Shown here: piece after piece, positions 16,970 to 25,602 of the stretch | Layout of the letters: each line of letters opens with the position of its first letter | Position numbering within the stretch: the stretch's first letter is position 1 | Assembly (NCBI GenBank): GCA_015075375.1 | Contig: JABTUM010000003.1 | Location: 806,001-870,000 of the forward strand | Direction of reading: 5' to 3' | From: Planctomycetota bacterium | GTDB lineage: Bacteria; Planctomycetota; SZUA-567; H5-PLA8 | DNA: 64,000 nt | Notes under the pieces: model-generated | What the model was told of the DNA's origin: nothing | What the model saw: the letters and a program-made list of their open reading frames with translations, nothing else | The model's database searches: none | Translations under genes and position numbers: made by a program

Positions 16970-19935
16970 ACACGCAGACCACGGGCCTCTATTCGGCGCT
17001 GCCCCCGGCCTGCCCGGCCTGCGGGACCGCGTTGCCCGAGCAGGCGCAGTATTGCCCCGGCTGCGGCCGGCGCATGCAGCCGCTGGTCAGCCATTCCGCC
17101 GAGACCGCCACCGGTCTGCCGCCGGCCTCCGCCACCGCCCCTCCGGCGCCGCCGCCCATGCAGGCCACGCAATCGCTGGGACCGCCCGGCCAGAACGAGA
17201 CCCGGACCCAAGCGCCGAGCGTGCAAGCCGAACTGCCGCAACGCTACAAAGTCATGCGCCTGATCGGGCGCGGAGGCATGGGCGTCGTATTCCAGTGCAT
17301 GGACGGCCTCCTCGAACGGCCTGTCGCGATCAAGCTGATGTCAGACCGCTATCGCCAGGACCCCAAAGCCGAAAAGCGCTTCCTGCGCGAAGCACGCGCG
17401 CAGGCGACGATCAACCACCCCAACGTCGCGCAGGTGCTCAACGTCGGCGTCACGGACCAGGGCCGGCCGTACCTGGTCATGGAGTACATCGAAGGGCGCG
17501 ATCTGCGCGCGATCATTCGCGAACATCCCAGCGGCGTGGATATCGTGCGCGCCTGCCGGCTGGCCGAGAAGGCCTGCGAAGGACTCGCCGAAGCCCACGC
17601 GCGCGGCGTCGTGCACCGCGACCTGAAGCCGTCCAACCTTGTGGTGCTGCTCGATCACCGCGGGCGCGAACAGGTCAAGATCCTCGACCTCGGCCTCGCC
17701 AAGATCATCGGCGGCTCCACCGATCTTAAGACCATCACCGTGGACACCGCCAACATGCTCGTCGGCACGCCGGCGTACATGAGCCCTGAGCAGGTCAGCG
17801 GGGCCGAGGTCGATCCGCGCGCGGACCTGTACTCGCTGGGCGTGATGCTCTTCGAACTCTTCACCGGGCGGCTCCCCTTCGACAGCGAGACGCTGGAGGG
17901 CTGGCTGTACCAGCACCTGCACGCGCATCCGCCGCTGCCCTCGACGCAGCGCGCCGAACTGGCCGAAGTGCCGGATCTCGACGCGCTGGTGCTGTGGTGC
18001 CTGGCCAAGAATCCCGACGACCGGCCGAGCAGCGCGGAAGAACTGGGCGAAGCGCTCAGCCGCGTCCGCGCGCACGTGCCGACGTATCTCACCTCGTCCT
18101 ACGCCCAGCCCAAGCCCGTATCCTCGTCGGCCTTGCCACCCAGCGGCCCCGGGCGCGGCGCGGACAGCAGCGTCTACGATCCGCAGGCGATTCGCCGCTC
18201 GCTGACGGCGCTGTACGCGCGCCCGGCCGGCGAAGCCCCGCCGCCTGCGCCGCCGCCTCCGGCGCTGGCCGAACGCGAGGAAGACGCGCCGCCCGATCCC
18301 GAGGAGATTCGGCGCGGGCATTTTCTGGAAATCTCGCGCGCGGCCGAGGTCTGCGAAGAGCAGCAGCAGTGGATCGATGCGATCACCAAGTGGAAGGAAG
18401 CGCTCCAGTTCGCCGACGATCCTGAAGCCGTGAATTCGCAGATCGAATCGCTGAAGCGCGAGGTGGAATTCGAACGCTTTCTGGGCACGATCCGGCATTT
18501 CGCGACCGGCGGCGATTGGGCCAAGGCCGAAGCGGCGCTGGCCAGCGCCGCCGCGATGCGCCCGGCCGATCCGCGCATCCAGCAGGCCCGCGCGCGCTTG
18601 CCCCGGCGGCTCGTCGAAAGCTGGCTCAAGAGCGTGCGGCAAAAGCTGAGTGTCATTCCCGAAGGCCCGCCGCGCCGCCACATCCTGCGCTGCATGACCG
18701 TCGCCCTCGCCAAGCTCGGCGACATGTCGCTGGTCATCGACCTGCTTCAAGAGCAGGTCCGCGACAAGGAAGCGCGCATCTCGTGCATGGCGCATGCCGC
18801 CGAAGCCGCCATCCAGGCCGGGCTGCGCGAAGGCATGCGCCCCAACATCGAGCGCACGCTGCATATCGCCGAGGAACTCCCCGACGGACTCGCGCGCTAC
18901 CGGGCGTTCCTGGACATCGGGCGCGCGCTCGTCGCCTACGGCGACATCGAAGCCGCCGAAAAACTCCTCACCCGCGCGCGCGAAGGCTTCACCGCCAGCC
19001 TGCGCAGCCCCGAGGTGATGAAGCAGGTCATCAAGAACGCCGGCCTTACCACCACCCGCATCGGGCGCAGCCGCCGCTCCACGCGCCTTTCCGATTTCCA
19101 GACCGGCCAGACGCCCAGCGGCAACTTGGCGACCATCGCCGAGATTCAGGCGCAGGCCGGACTCGTCGCCTCGGCCACCGAGACCTGCGGACTGATCGAA
19201 GACCCCTGGATCCGCAGCCAGACGCTCGCGCAGGTAGCCGAAACGCTCTCCCTGCACGGACGCCAGGCCGAAGGCGAGCAGATTGCGCAGACCATCTCGC
19301 TGCGGCTGGCCAAGGCCAAGGCGCTCAGCGCCGCGGCGCTTGCGCGCATCCGGCAGGGCGATCTCGAAAGCGCCGCGAAACTGGCCCGCGAGATCGGCAG
19401 TCCCGAAGCGCGAGTCCCCGTCCTCGCGCACCTGGCCGCCGCCTGGATCCAAGCCTCGGAACAGGCGCGCGCGCAAAGCTTCCTGAAAGAAGCGCAGGAA
19501 GGCGGCGCCGAAATCAGCAGCCCCGGCACGCGCATCAGCGCGCTTCTGAAAGCCAGCGAGCCGCTCCTGCTCGCCGGACGCGAAGACCTGGCCCTGCCCT
19601 TCCTTTCGCTGGCCGGGCGCCTGATCGACGGGATCGAAGATCCCACCGAGCGCCTGCTCGATCTGCTCGAACTGGCCACCACGCGCCTGCACGGCGACCC
19701 CAACTGGGGCGAAGAGGCCAGCCTGCCCACGCCGGTGCGCGACATCTTCGTCCGCGCGCTCGGCACGCTCCCGCGCGTCGCCAATCCCACCGACCGCGAG
19801 GAATGCCTCGAGAAACTCGCCCAGGCTTTCGGCGAAGCCGGCGCCCACGAACTCGCCGATCAGCTCCTCGCGCAGGTCCAGAACGATCAGGAGCGCGTCA
19901 TCGTCCAGGTCGGGCTCGCCTTCAGCGTGCTGTAG
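16966..19935 (+). CDS. Ser/Thr protein kinase with zinc ribbon and helical-repeat C-terminus
   Basis: 989 residues starting at TTG 16966, which overlaps the panE-like stop and follows GAGGAAG; the next ATG lies past the zinc ribbon. Residues ~12-35 form a double CxxC zinc ribbon (CPACG, CPGCG). The kinase domain (~85-345) has the glycine loop IGRGGMGVV, Lys123, HRDLKPSN with Asp219, DLG in place of DFG, and GTPAYMSPEQ. After a Pro-rich linker, ~500 residues form TPR/ARM-like helical repeats with an AL(A/V).....A..L pattern. No transmembrane segment is obvious, so it is probably cytosolic, which is unusual among PknB-like kinases. Substrates are unknown. Confidence 0.85.
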   Translation: MNTQTTGLYSALPPACPACGTALPEQAQYCPGCGRRMQPLVSHSAETATGLPPASATAPPAPPPMQATQSLGPPGQNETRTQAPSVQAELPQRYKVMRLIGRGGMGVVFQCMDGLLERPVAIKLMSDRYRQDPKAEKRFLREARAQATINHPNVAQVLNVGVTDQGRPYLVMEYIEGRDLRAIIREHPSGVDIVRACRLAEKACEGLAEAHARGVVHRDLKPSNLVVLLDHRGREQVKILDLGLAKIIGGSTDLKTITVDTANMLVGTPAYMSPEQVSGAEVDPRADLYSLGVMLFELFTGRLPFDSETLEGWLYQHLHAHPPLPSTQRAELAEVPDLDALVLWCLAKNPDDRPSSAEELGEALSRVRAHVPTYLTSSYAQPKPVSSSALPPSGPGRGADSSVYDPQAIRRSLTALYARPAGEAPPPAPPPPALAEREEDAPPDPEEIRRGHFLEISRAAEVCEEQQQWIDAITKWKEALQFADDPEAVNSQIESLKREVEFERFLGTIRHFATGGDWAKAEAALASAAAMRPADPRIQQARARLPRRLVESWLKSVRQKLSVIPEGPPRRHILRCMTVALAKLGDMSLVIDLLQEQVRDKEARISCMAHAAEAAIQAGLREGMRPNIERTLHIAEELPDGLARYRAFLDIGRALVAYGDIEAAEKLLTRAREGFTASLRSPEVMKQVIKNAGLTTTRIGRSRRSTRLSDFQTGQTPSGNLATIAEIQAQAGLVASATETCGLIEDPWIRSQTLAQVAETLSLHGRQAEGEQIAQTISLRLAKAKALSAAALARIRQGDLESAAKLAREIGSPEARVPVLAHLAAAWIQASEQARAQSFLKEAQEGGAEISSPGTRISALLKASEPLLLAGREDLALPFLSLAGRLIDGIEDPTERLLDLLELATTRLHGDPNWGEEASLPTPVRDIFVRALGTLPRVANPTDREECLEKLAQAFGEAGAHELADQLLAQVQNDQERVIVQVGLAFSVL

Positions 19936-19958
19936 CGGCGCGTTCGACTTCCGGTAAC

Positions 19959-20801
19959 ATGCCGGAGCCTCAGTTCCCCTTCGCCTCGTGGAGTCAGCGC
20001 GTGCCGGACCAGTGGGCCATCGTGACCGGAGCGTCCTCGGGCATCGGGGCAGCCATCGCGGAAGAACTCGCCGCCCGCCGCTGGTCCGTCGTCCTCATCG
20101 GGCGCGACGAACAAGCGCTGGCCCGCCAAGCCGCGAAGCTGACTCCCCAAGGCGTCCGCGCGCTCACGATCGCCGCCGATCTCTCGACCTCCGAAGGTTT
20201 GGCGCGGGTGCATGCGCGCCTGGCCGAAGCCAAGCTCCCCGTTGCCGCGCTGGTCAATAACGCCGGCTTCGGGCTGCACGCTCCGTTCGAAGCCACCGCT
20301 TCCGCCGACGAAGCCCGCATGATCGACTTGCAGCTCAAGGCGATGCTGGAACTGACCAAGTGCTGCCTGCCGGGCATGCGCGAGCGCAAGCACGGCTACG
20401 TGCTCAACGTGGCTTCGGTCTACGCGTACAGCCCCGTCCCGCAGCAGGCGGTGTACGCGGCGTGCAAAGCGTTCATGCTCTCGTTTTCGCGCACGCTGGC
20501 GCTGGAACTGGACGGTTCCGGGGTGAGCGTCACCGCGTTGTGTCCGGGCATCACGCAGACGAATTTCCGTGCGCGCGCGGGGATGAAGGAAAAGCGCTCG
20601 GCTTTCGGTTTAAGCGCCGCGGAAGTCGCGCGCATCGCGGTGCGCGGTATGCTGCGCGGGAAGCTCGTCGTCGTCCCCGGTTGGGGCAACACGCTCTACG
20701 TCTGCTGCGCGCGCTGGCTGCCCGCGGGACTGCTGGGCCGCTTCACGCGCTGGTTCAATCGCCGCCGCGGCTTAACGCCGCACGCCGGAGAGAAGGCATG
20801 A
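19959..20801 (+). CDS. Short-chain dehydrogenase/reductase
   Basis: 280 residues, classical SDR: cofactor loop TGASSGIG, VNNAGFG, catalytic Ser153 (NVASVY) and Tyr166-x3-Lys170 (YAACK), with a C-terminal hydrophobic and basic tail (WLPAGLLGRFTRWFNRRR) that could touch the membrane. A GRDEQALARQ segment after strand 2 suggests NADPH preference. It overlaps the next gene by ATGA, so it is translated together with the alkyl-DHAP-synthase-like protein. By analogy with yeast AYR1 it could reduce acyl- or alkyl-dihydroxyacetone phosphate; that role is inferred from context only. Confidence 0.85.
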   Translation: MPEPQFPFASWSQRVPDQWAIVTGASSGIGAAIAEELAARRWSVVLIGRDEQALARQAAKLTPQGVRALTIAADLSTSEGLARVHARLAEAKLPVAALVNNAGFGLHAPFEATASADEARMIDLQLKAMLELTKCCLPGMRERKHGYVLNVASVYAYSPVPQQAVYAACKAFMLSFSRTLALELDGSGVSVTALCPGITQTNFRARAGMKEKRSAFGLSAAEVARIAVRGMLRGKLVVVPGWGNTLYVCCARWLPAGLLGRFTRWFNRRRGLTPHAGEKA

Positions 20802-22498
20802 TCAAGGACATGAAGTGGTGGGGCTGGGGCGATCCGGCTTTCGTCTTTCCCATGGACGAGAAGCCGCTGCTCTGGCCGTTCGTTCGCAAAAGCCTCGGCC
20901 TGACCGAAGACGCCCCGCAGACGCCGCCCGTCGACCGCGCGCAAGTCAAACTCCCCGAACGCCGCCGCAGCGCGGACTTCGAGGCCGCCGTCGCGGCGTT
21001 CCTCAAGGCCGATCAAATCGCCGCCGACGACGAGCAGCGCTTGATCCACACGTACGGCAAGAGCTTCCCCGATCTCTTCCGCGTCCGGCGCGGCATCGTC
21101 TCCAACGCGCCCGATCTGGTCCTCTTTCCCGAAAGCCACGAGGAGGTCGAACGCATCGTCGCGGCGGCGCGCCAAACCGGCGTGCGCCTCGTCGCCTTCG
21201 GCGGCGGAACGAACATCGTCGGCGGCGTCGAACACCTCGACCCCAGCGCCGTGCGCGTCACCCTCGACATGCGGCGCATGAACCGCGTCCTGGAGATCGA
21301 CCGCCACTCCTGGACCGCGACCATCCAGGCCGGCGCGCCCGGCCCCAAGCTCGAGGACGATTTGCAGGCACTGGGCTTTTCGCTGGGGCACATGCCCGAC
21401 TCTTTCGAGTTCGCGACGCTGGGCGGTTGGCTGGCCACCCGCAGCGCCGGGATGCAGTCCGACGCTTACGGCAAGATCGAAGACATGGTCGTCGCGCTCA
21501 AACTCGTCAGCCCCGCCGGCACCCTGTCCACGAAGCTGACGCCCAAATCCGCCGCCGGCCCCGACCTCGACCAGGTCGTCGTCGGCTCCGAAGGCGTCCT
21601 GGGTGTGATCACCGAAGCGGTGATGAAGGTTCACCCCAATCCGGCCGTGAAGGATTACCACGGCGTGCTCTTCCCCGACTTCGAATCGGGCAGCGAAGCG
21701 ATTCGCGAAGTGATCGGCCGCCGCGCCGCGCCGACGATGTTCCGCCTGCAGGACGTCGACGAAACCCAGCTCGCCTTCTCGATGAAGTCCCCGTCCACCG
21801 GGATCTCCGGGTTCATCCAGAGCCAGGTGAAGAAGTACCTCAAGGCCAAGGGTTACGCGCAACCGTGCTTGATGATGGTGGGCTTCGAGGGCGAGGCCGA
21901 TTACGCCGCCGAGATGCGCCGGAAGGTCCTTCCGATGCTCAAGAAGCACCGCGGCTTCCACCTCGGCAATTCGGTCGGCAAGACGTGGGCGAAAAACAAA
22001 TTCGCCGTGCCTTACCTGCGCGACATCCTGATGAACCACGGCTGCATGGTCGATGTCGCCGAAACGGCCGCCGTCTGGTCGAAGCTGATGCCGCTTTACC
22101 ACGCCGCGCGCAACACGATCAAGGAACAGTTCAAGAAGGAAGGCTACCCCGGCTACATCGGCTGCCACATCTCGCACTCGTACGTGGACGGCGCGTCGCT
22201 CTACTTCACCTTCGCCGCGCGGCAGATCGCCGGGCAGGAACTCGAACAGTACTACCGCTTCAAGCGCTTGATCACGCAGACGTTCATGGAAAACGGCGGC
22301 ACGCTCACCCACCATCACGCCGTGGGTTACGAACACCGCCCCTGGATGGAACGCGAACTCTCCCGCCCCGGCTTGGAGATCCTCCGCGGCCTCAAGCGCA
22401 CCCTGGACCCGGACAACATCATGAACCCCGGCAAGCTGATTCTGCCCGCCGGCCCGGAAGCGCTGGCCCCTGCGCCGGAGTTCGAAGTACCGCGGTAG
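20798..22498 (+). CDS. Alkyldihydroxyacetonephosphate synthase-like FAD protein
   Basis: 566 residues. It begins MIKDMKWWGWGDP, as bacterial AGPS-like proteins do (W..WG start), and carries the vanillyl-alcohol-oxidase-type FAD-binding domain (FGGGTNIVGGVEHLD, PGPKLEDDL, GSEGVLGVITEAVMKVHPNP). The C-terminal HHHAVG lies at 505-510, where AGPS enzymes have the HHH active-site motif. AGPS exchanges the acyl chain of acyl-DHAP for a fatty alcohol, the entry to ether lipids. D-lactate/glycolate oxidases share the fold, but the HHH motif and N-terminus favour AGPS. The start overlaps the SDR stop. No fatty acyl-CoA reductase or DHAP acyltransferase is nearby. Confidence 0.78.
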   Translation: MIKDMKWWGWGDPAFVFPMDEKPLLWPFVRKSLGLTEDAPQTPPVDRAQVKLPERRRSADFEAAVAAFLKADQIAADDEQRLIHTYGKSFPDLFRVRRGIVSNAPDLVLFPESHEEVERIVAAARQTGVRLVAFGGGTNIVGGVEHLDPSAVRVTLDMRRMNRVLEIDRHSWTATIQAGAPGPKLEDDLQALGFSLGHMPDSFEFATLGGWLATRSAGMQSDAYGKIEDMVVALKLVSPAGTLSTKLTPKSAAGPDLDQVVVGSEGVLGVITEAVMKVHPNPAVKDYHGVLFPDFESGSEAIREVIGRRAAPTMFRLQDVDETQLAFSMKSPSTGISGFIQSQVKKYLKAKGYAQPCLMMVGFEGEADYAAEMRRKVLPMLKKHRGFHLGNSVGKTWAKNKFAVPYLRDILMNHGCMVDVAETAAVWSKLMPLYHAARNTIKEQFKKEGYPGYIGCHISHSYVDGASLYFTFAARQIAGQELEQYYRFKRLITQTFMENGGTLTHHHAVGYEHRPWMERELSRPGLEILRGLKRTLDPDNIMNPGKLILPAGPEALAPAPEFEVPR

Positions 22499-22502
22499 GG
22501 CG

Positions 22503-22544
22503 GTGAACGGCGATCGCTAAGCCGCGAACGATCGTCCTATTCAC
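22503..22544. terminator. Imperfect hairpin between convergent genes
   Basis: GTGAA...CGATCG at 22503-22516 pairs with CGATCG...TTCAC at 22529-22544 through a 12-nt loop with small bulges. It lies between two convergent stop codons. There is no T run, so it may be only an mRNA 3'-end structure. Confidence 0.35.
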
Positions 22545-22586
22545 GGCCAGTAGTCGAAGGTAATTCGAACCAATGGGCGTTGGCTC

Positions 22587-25274
22587 CTACTTTCCCGCTG
22601 CCGCTGCCGGCGCCGAAAGCTCAAGCGATTTCCCATCCACGCGCATCACAAAGAGGGTCTTGTAATCCGATGGCGCCCAAAGCACGTTCCGCCGAGTATC
22701 CAGTACGGGCGAGAACGTGATGCTGCCCACCTTATCGTTCGGCTTCGGCGCTTCGAAGGTCCATTGTTGCTTGGCTGGGTCCCAGACCGCCTTGGACGAG
22801 GTCTTCGTGATGTTCGTCAAGACCCAGCGCTCGCCCGCCGGATCGAAGGCGATCTGCCGCCCCTCCATAAATCCCATGCCGAAGAGCACCAGATCCTGCT
22901 CCGGGAGATAAACGGTTTCGCGGTAGGTGTAGAAACGATCCCCGATTACGTCCCGATGTTTCGGATCGACCACGCGCAGTTCCTGCGTCGCCGGATCGTA
23001 GCGGTAAACCTTTCCGTTGGGCTTCTGGTAACTGCTCGCGGCGTGGAGGTACAAGACCTTGCGCTTGCTGTCCCAAGTCATCCCGCCTTCGTCGCCGTGC
23101 ACGTTGGCGGGAAGGGCCGCGCCTTTGACCGGCAGATCGGTCCACTTGAGCGCCTTTGCGTCGAAGAGGCCCAAGTACATCTTCTGGGCGGGCGCTTCGG
23201 TGCAGCCGCCCGCCCAGGCCATCACCCCCAGCGGCGTCGATACGCATTTCGTGCTGTAGAGGTTGTAAACAAACGGTTGATCGGGCGTGTAGCCCGTCCA
23301 GTCCCGGCGGTCGGGATCGTACACATGCGTGCCCGCGCGGTGCAGGGCCACCATCTTCCCGCTCACCGCATCCCAGGCGTAATTCTTGTACGTATGATTC
23401 TGGCAATCGGGGCGTCCGGTGAACTGGTTGCCCAGCACGATGCCGCCTGCCACGTAGGGAATGCTCCAGCGGTTAATGCCCGGATGGTAATGATGCACGA
23501 TGTCCGCGGGATCGGCGCAGTGCCCGCCCGTCCAGAAGTACATCTGATCGCGCTGCGGATCGTACAGCGCCGTGCCCCACGAACGCTCCGGGCACGGCCG
23601 CGGCGCTTGCGGAACCTCCACCCAGCGGTTGGCCGGAAGCGCCGCCAGGAACGCATCCACCGGCGCGGGCTCTCCGCGCGGCGCGCCGTCGTACCAGCCC
23701 GGATCGTACGCCTCGACGCTTTGCGAACGGTAGTGCCGGACGCCGCCCGCCACGCCATGCCGGGCGGTCAACTCCGGCGCCGCGGCCGATGCATCGAGCT
23801 TAAGCATCCACGTGCTGCTCGTCATGTAATCCTGATAGGTGTTGCCTCCCACCGCGGGGCAAATCAGGACGCCGTGCGCAGTCAGAACCATGGGATTATT
23901 CACCACGAACCAAGGCGTATGGTCCGGCGATTTCTCCAGGACCTCCGGGCCGGGCTTGACGAGCATCGTCCAGGCCACCGCGGCGGGATCGAACTGCCAC
24001 ACTTCCGCATCCAGCTTTCGGGAAAAGGACTGGTACTTCATCCGGTCCAGATAGGTATTGCCCGAAAGAAGCAGAATCGTCTTGGCGCCGGAATGCCAGA
24101 ACATCTGCCCGCCGAAGCGGGGCGACGGCGATTGGGCCGGATGCAGGCGCTTCCAGGCGCGCGAGCCGCATTCGTATAACCAGGTATCGCCGAGCAGGTA
24201 ATCGCCGTGATCGCCGCCGAAGACCACGAAGGCCTTGCGCTCGGGATCGTAGTGCCCCATCGCGCCGGTCCGCGGCGTGGGCTCGCTCGCCAGCCAGTCC
24301 AGCGCTTCGTCGCAGCGCCACTGCGCCGCCTCCGCATCGGCGATGCCGGCTGCGTCGATCTTTCCTGCCTCGAACGCTCGAGCGGCCGAGCCGGCTTTTT
24401 CCGCCGCCGCCCGCAGCGACCGAACCGCCGCCGCTAGGCTTTGCGCATCCACGCCCGCGGCGGGGCCTTCTTTTTCCAACTGCGCCGCCAACTGCGTGCA
24501 GGTCTGCGCGCACTTCGCCTGCGGCGCCGCAAGCCGAGCCTTGCCTTCCTTAAGGAGGTCGGCATCGCTTCGGCCCGAGTAATACAGATTGCGCGCCTGT
24601 GCGACGGCTTCCTGCTGCGCGGCGCGAGACTGGGCCACGCTTGTGCGCAAGCCCTGGAGCGCCGGCTTTTCGGTTGAACCCTTGCGCCAGACATTCTGAT
24701 CCAGCGCGTAGACCCAGTTCCCCAAGCTCCCGGAGGGTGCGCCGCCCGACGCGCCCCCGATGAGGTGGAGCTCTTTGTTTACGGGATCGAAGAGCGTCAA
24801 CGCGCCGGACAGGACCGGCAACTGAGCGATGGCCGATAGGCCGTCCAGAGGCGTGTTGGAGGCCACGCGCTCGCCCGCGAGACCTTCGGAACCTTCCGGC
24901 AGTGAGACCGTGAACGAAAGCCGCTTGGTCGAGTCGTGAACCTTGAGCTGGGCCTTGACCGGCAAGGCCGGTTCGTCCTTGTACTCGCTCCACACCCCAC
25001 TGGGCGCGTCGTAAATCATCTTGCCCGGCTTGGGACTCTCGCGGCGCGAATCGCGGTGGGTCCCGCCGATGAGCACCAGCTTCTGTTCGCGGGCCAGCCA
25101 ATGCACGCCCGCCCCCACCCGATTGCCCGATTGGCCTTGATCCAGTTTCGTCCAGGTATTAGCGGGGAGCTTTTTGACCCACTCCGGCGCGTCCGTCTCC
25201 GCCGCCTGGGCCGAACCTGCCGCGCTCAGCAGACTCCCCAGCAGCGCGACGGCAACGGGATTGAACCTAGGCAT
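22587..25274 (-). CDS. Secreted Kelch-repeat-like beta-propeller protein
   Basis: 895 residues from ATG 25274, chosen because GGAGGG lies about eight bases upstream and the signal peptide (VAVALLGSLLSAAGSAQA) then sits at the N-terminus. Kelch/galactose-oxidase-like blades are visible as repeated GG.....D.W.Y segments: KLVLIGGTHRD, LHLIGGASGG, FVVFGGDHGDY...DTWLYECGSRAWKR, then MYFWTGGHCADP. An Ala/Gln/Lys-rich helical insert of ~100 residues with two Cys (CAQTC) lies near residues 210-320. No enzyme motif is identifiable. It is divergent from the DUF1549/1553-DUF1501 pair, proteins with which such propellers commonly co-occur. Function unknown; export is likely. Confidence 0.75.
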   Translation of the reverse strand: MPRFNPVAVALLGSLLSAAGSAQAAETDAPEWVKKLPANTWTKLDQGQSGNRVGAGVHWLAREQKLVLIGGTHRDSRRESPKPGKMIYDAPSGVWSEYKDEPALPVKAQLKVHDSTKRLSFTVSLPEGSEGLAGERVASNTPLDGLSAIAQLPVLSGALTLFDPVNKELHLIGGASGGAPSGSLGNWVYALDQNVWRKGSTEKPALQGLRTSVAQSRAAQQEAVAQARNLYYSGRSDADLLKEGKARLAAPQAKCAQTCTQLAAQLEKEGPAAGVDAQSLAAAVRSLRAAAEKAGSAARAFEAGKIDAAGIADAEAAQWRCDEALDWLASEPTPRTGAMGHYDPERKAFVVFGGDHGDYLLGDTWLYECGSRAWKRLHPAQSPSPRFGGQMFWHSGAKTILLLSGNTYLDRMKYQSFSRKLDAEVWQFDPAAVAWTMLVKPGPEVLEKSPDHTPWFVVNNPMVLTAHGVLICPAVGGNTYQDYMTSSTWMLKLDASAAAPELTARHGVAGGVRHYRSQSVEAYDPGWYDGAPRGEPAPVDAFLAALPANRWVEVPQAPRPCPERSWGTALYDPQRDQMYFWTGGHCADPADIVHHYHPGINRWSIPYVAGGIVLGNQFTGRPDCQNHTYKNYAWDAVSGKMVALHRAGTHVYDPDRRDWTGYTPDQPFVYNLYSTKCVSTPLGVMAWAGGCTEAPAQKMYLGLFDAKALKWTDLPVKGAALPANVHGDEGGMTWDSKRKVLYLHAASSYQKPNGKVYRYDPATQELRVVDPKHRDVIGDRFYTYRETVYLPEQDLVLFGMGFMEGRQIAFDPAGERWVLTNITKTSSKAVWDPAKQQWTFEAPKPNDKVGSITFSPVLDTRRNVLWAPSDYKTLFVMRVDGKSLELSAPAAAAGK

Positions 25275-25311
25275 GATTCCACCCTCCCCGGCCCCAAGAC
25301 AGGCCATTCAT

Positions 25312-25317
25312 ATTATA
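25312..25317 (-). promoter_or_regulatory. Perfect TATAAT -10 box upstream of Kelch-like gene
   Basis: On the minus strand TATAAT lies 37 bases before the ATG at 25274, in an AT-rich tract; this spacing fits a ~31-nt leader. No good -35 is present at 17 bases, so an activator or another sigma factor may be needed. Confidence 0.45.
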
Positions 25318-25461
25318 AATACACCACAATATCACTATTTGTAGTAAAACTATTAACTATCCGGTCGCCTTGCTGAATGGTTCCTACTATCGACTGCGTG
25401 GCCCTGCCGTTCCTTTTAAGGGCAGGATAGGGCCGCGGCACGGGAGGTGCTTATTCTTGGG

Positions 25462-25506
25462 TTTGGTGGGTTTCTGGTGCTCCCCAGTGCAGGAAACTCC
25501 ACCAAA
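25462..25506 (+). promoter_or_regulatory. Large imperfect hairpin in the DUF1549 gene leader
   Basis: TTTGGTGG-GTTTC on the left pairs with GAAAC-TCCACCAAA on the right, with one bulged base and a GC-rich loop of about 13 nt. It lies ~100 nt before the start codon. No T run follows, so it is not an ordinary terminator; leader structure or protein-binding site are possible. Confidence 0.35.
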
Positions 25507-25602
25507 CTCACGTCGAACGAATAGGATTCGCCTGCGCGCTGTAGGGAATTCCGATTCGCTTCACAACCGCTTGGCGCATCTAGCTTTAAGGAAGAGGTGG
25601 GT

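Larger units (their letters stand above)
25275..25602. other. Divergent regulatory region, Kelch gene / DUF1549 gene
   Basis: A 328-nt gap without a supported ORF. Bases ~25305-25365 are strikingly AT-rich for this genome and hold the -10 box of the Kelch gene. The half near the DUF1549 gene contains a large imperfect hairpin (25462-25506) within the probable leader, and AAGGAAGAGG just before the ATG at 25603. I see no known riboswitch motif. Confidence 0.4.

Noticed and set aside
17341..19848. 835-codon minus-strand frame antisense to the Ser/Thr kinase
   Set aside because: No motifs, Arg/Gly/Ala-rich, and opposite a well-supported kinase.
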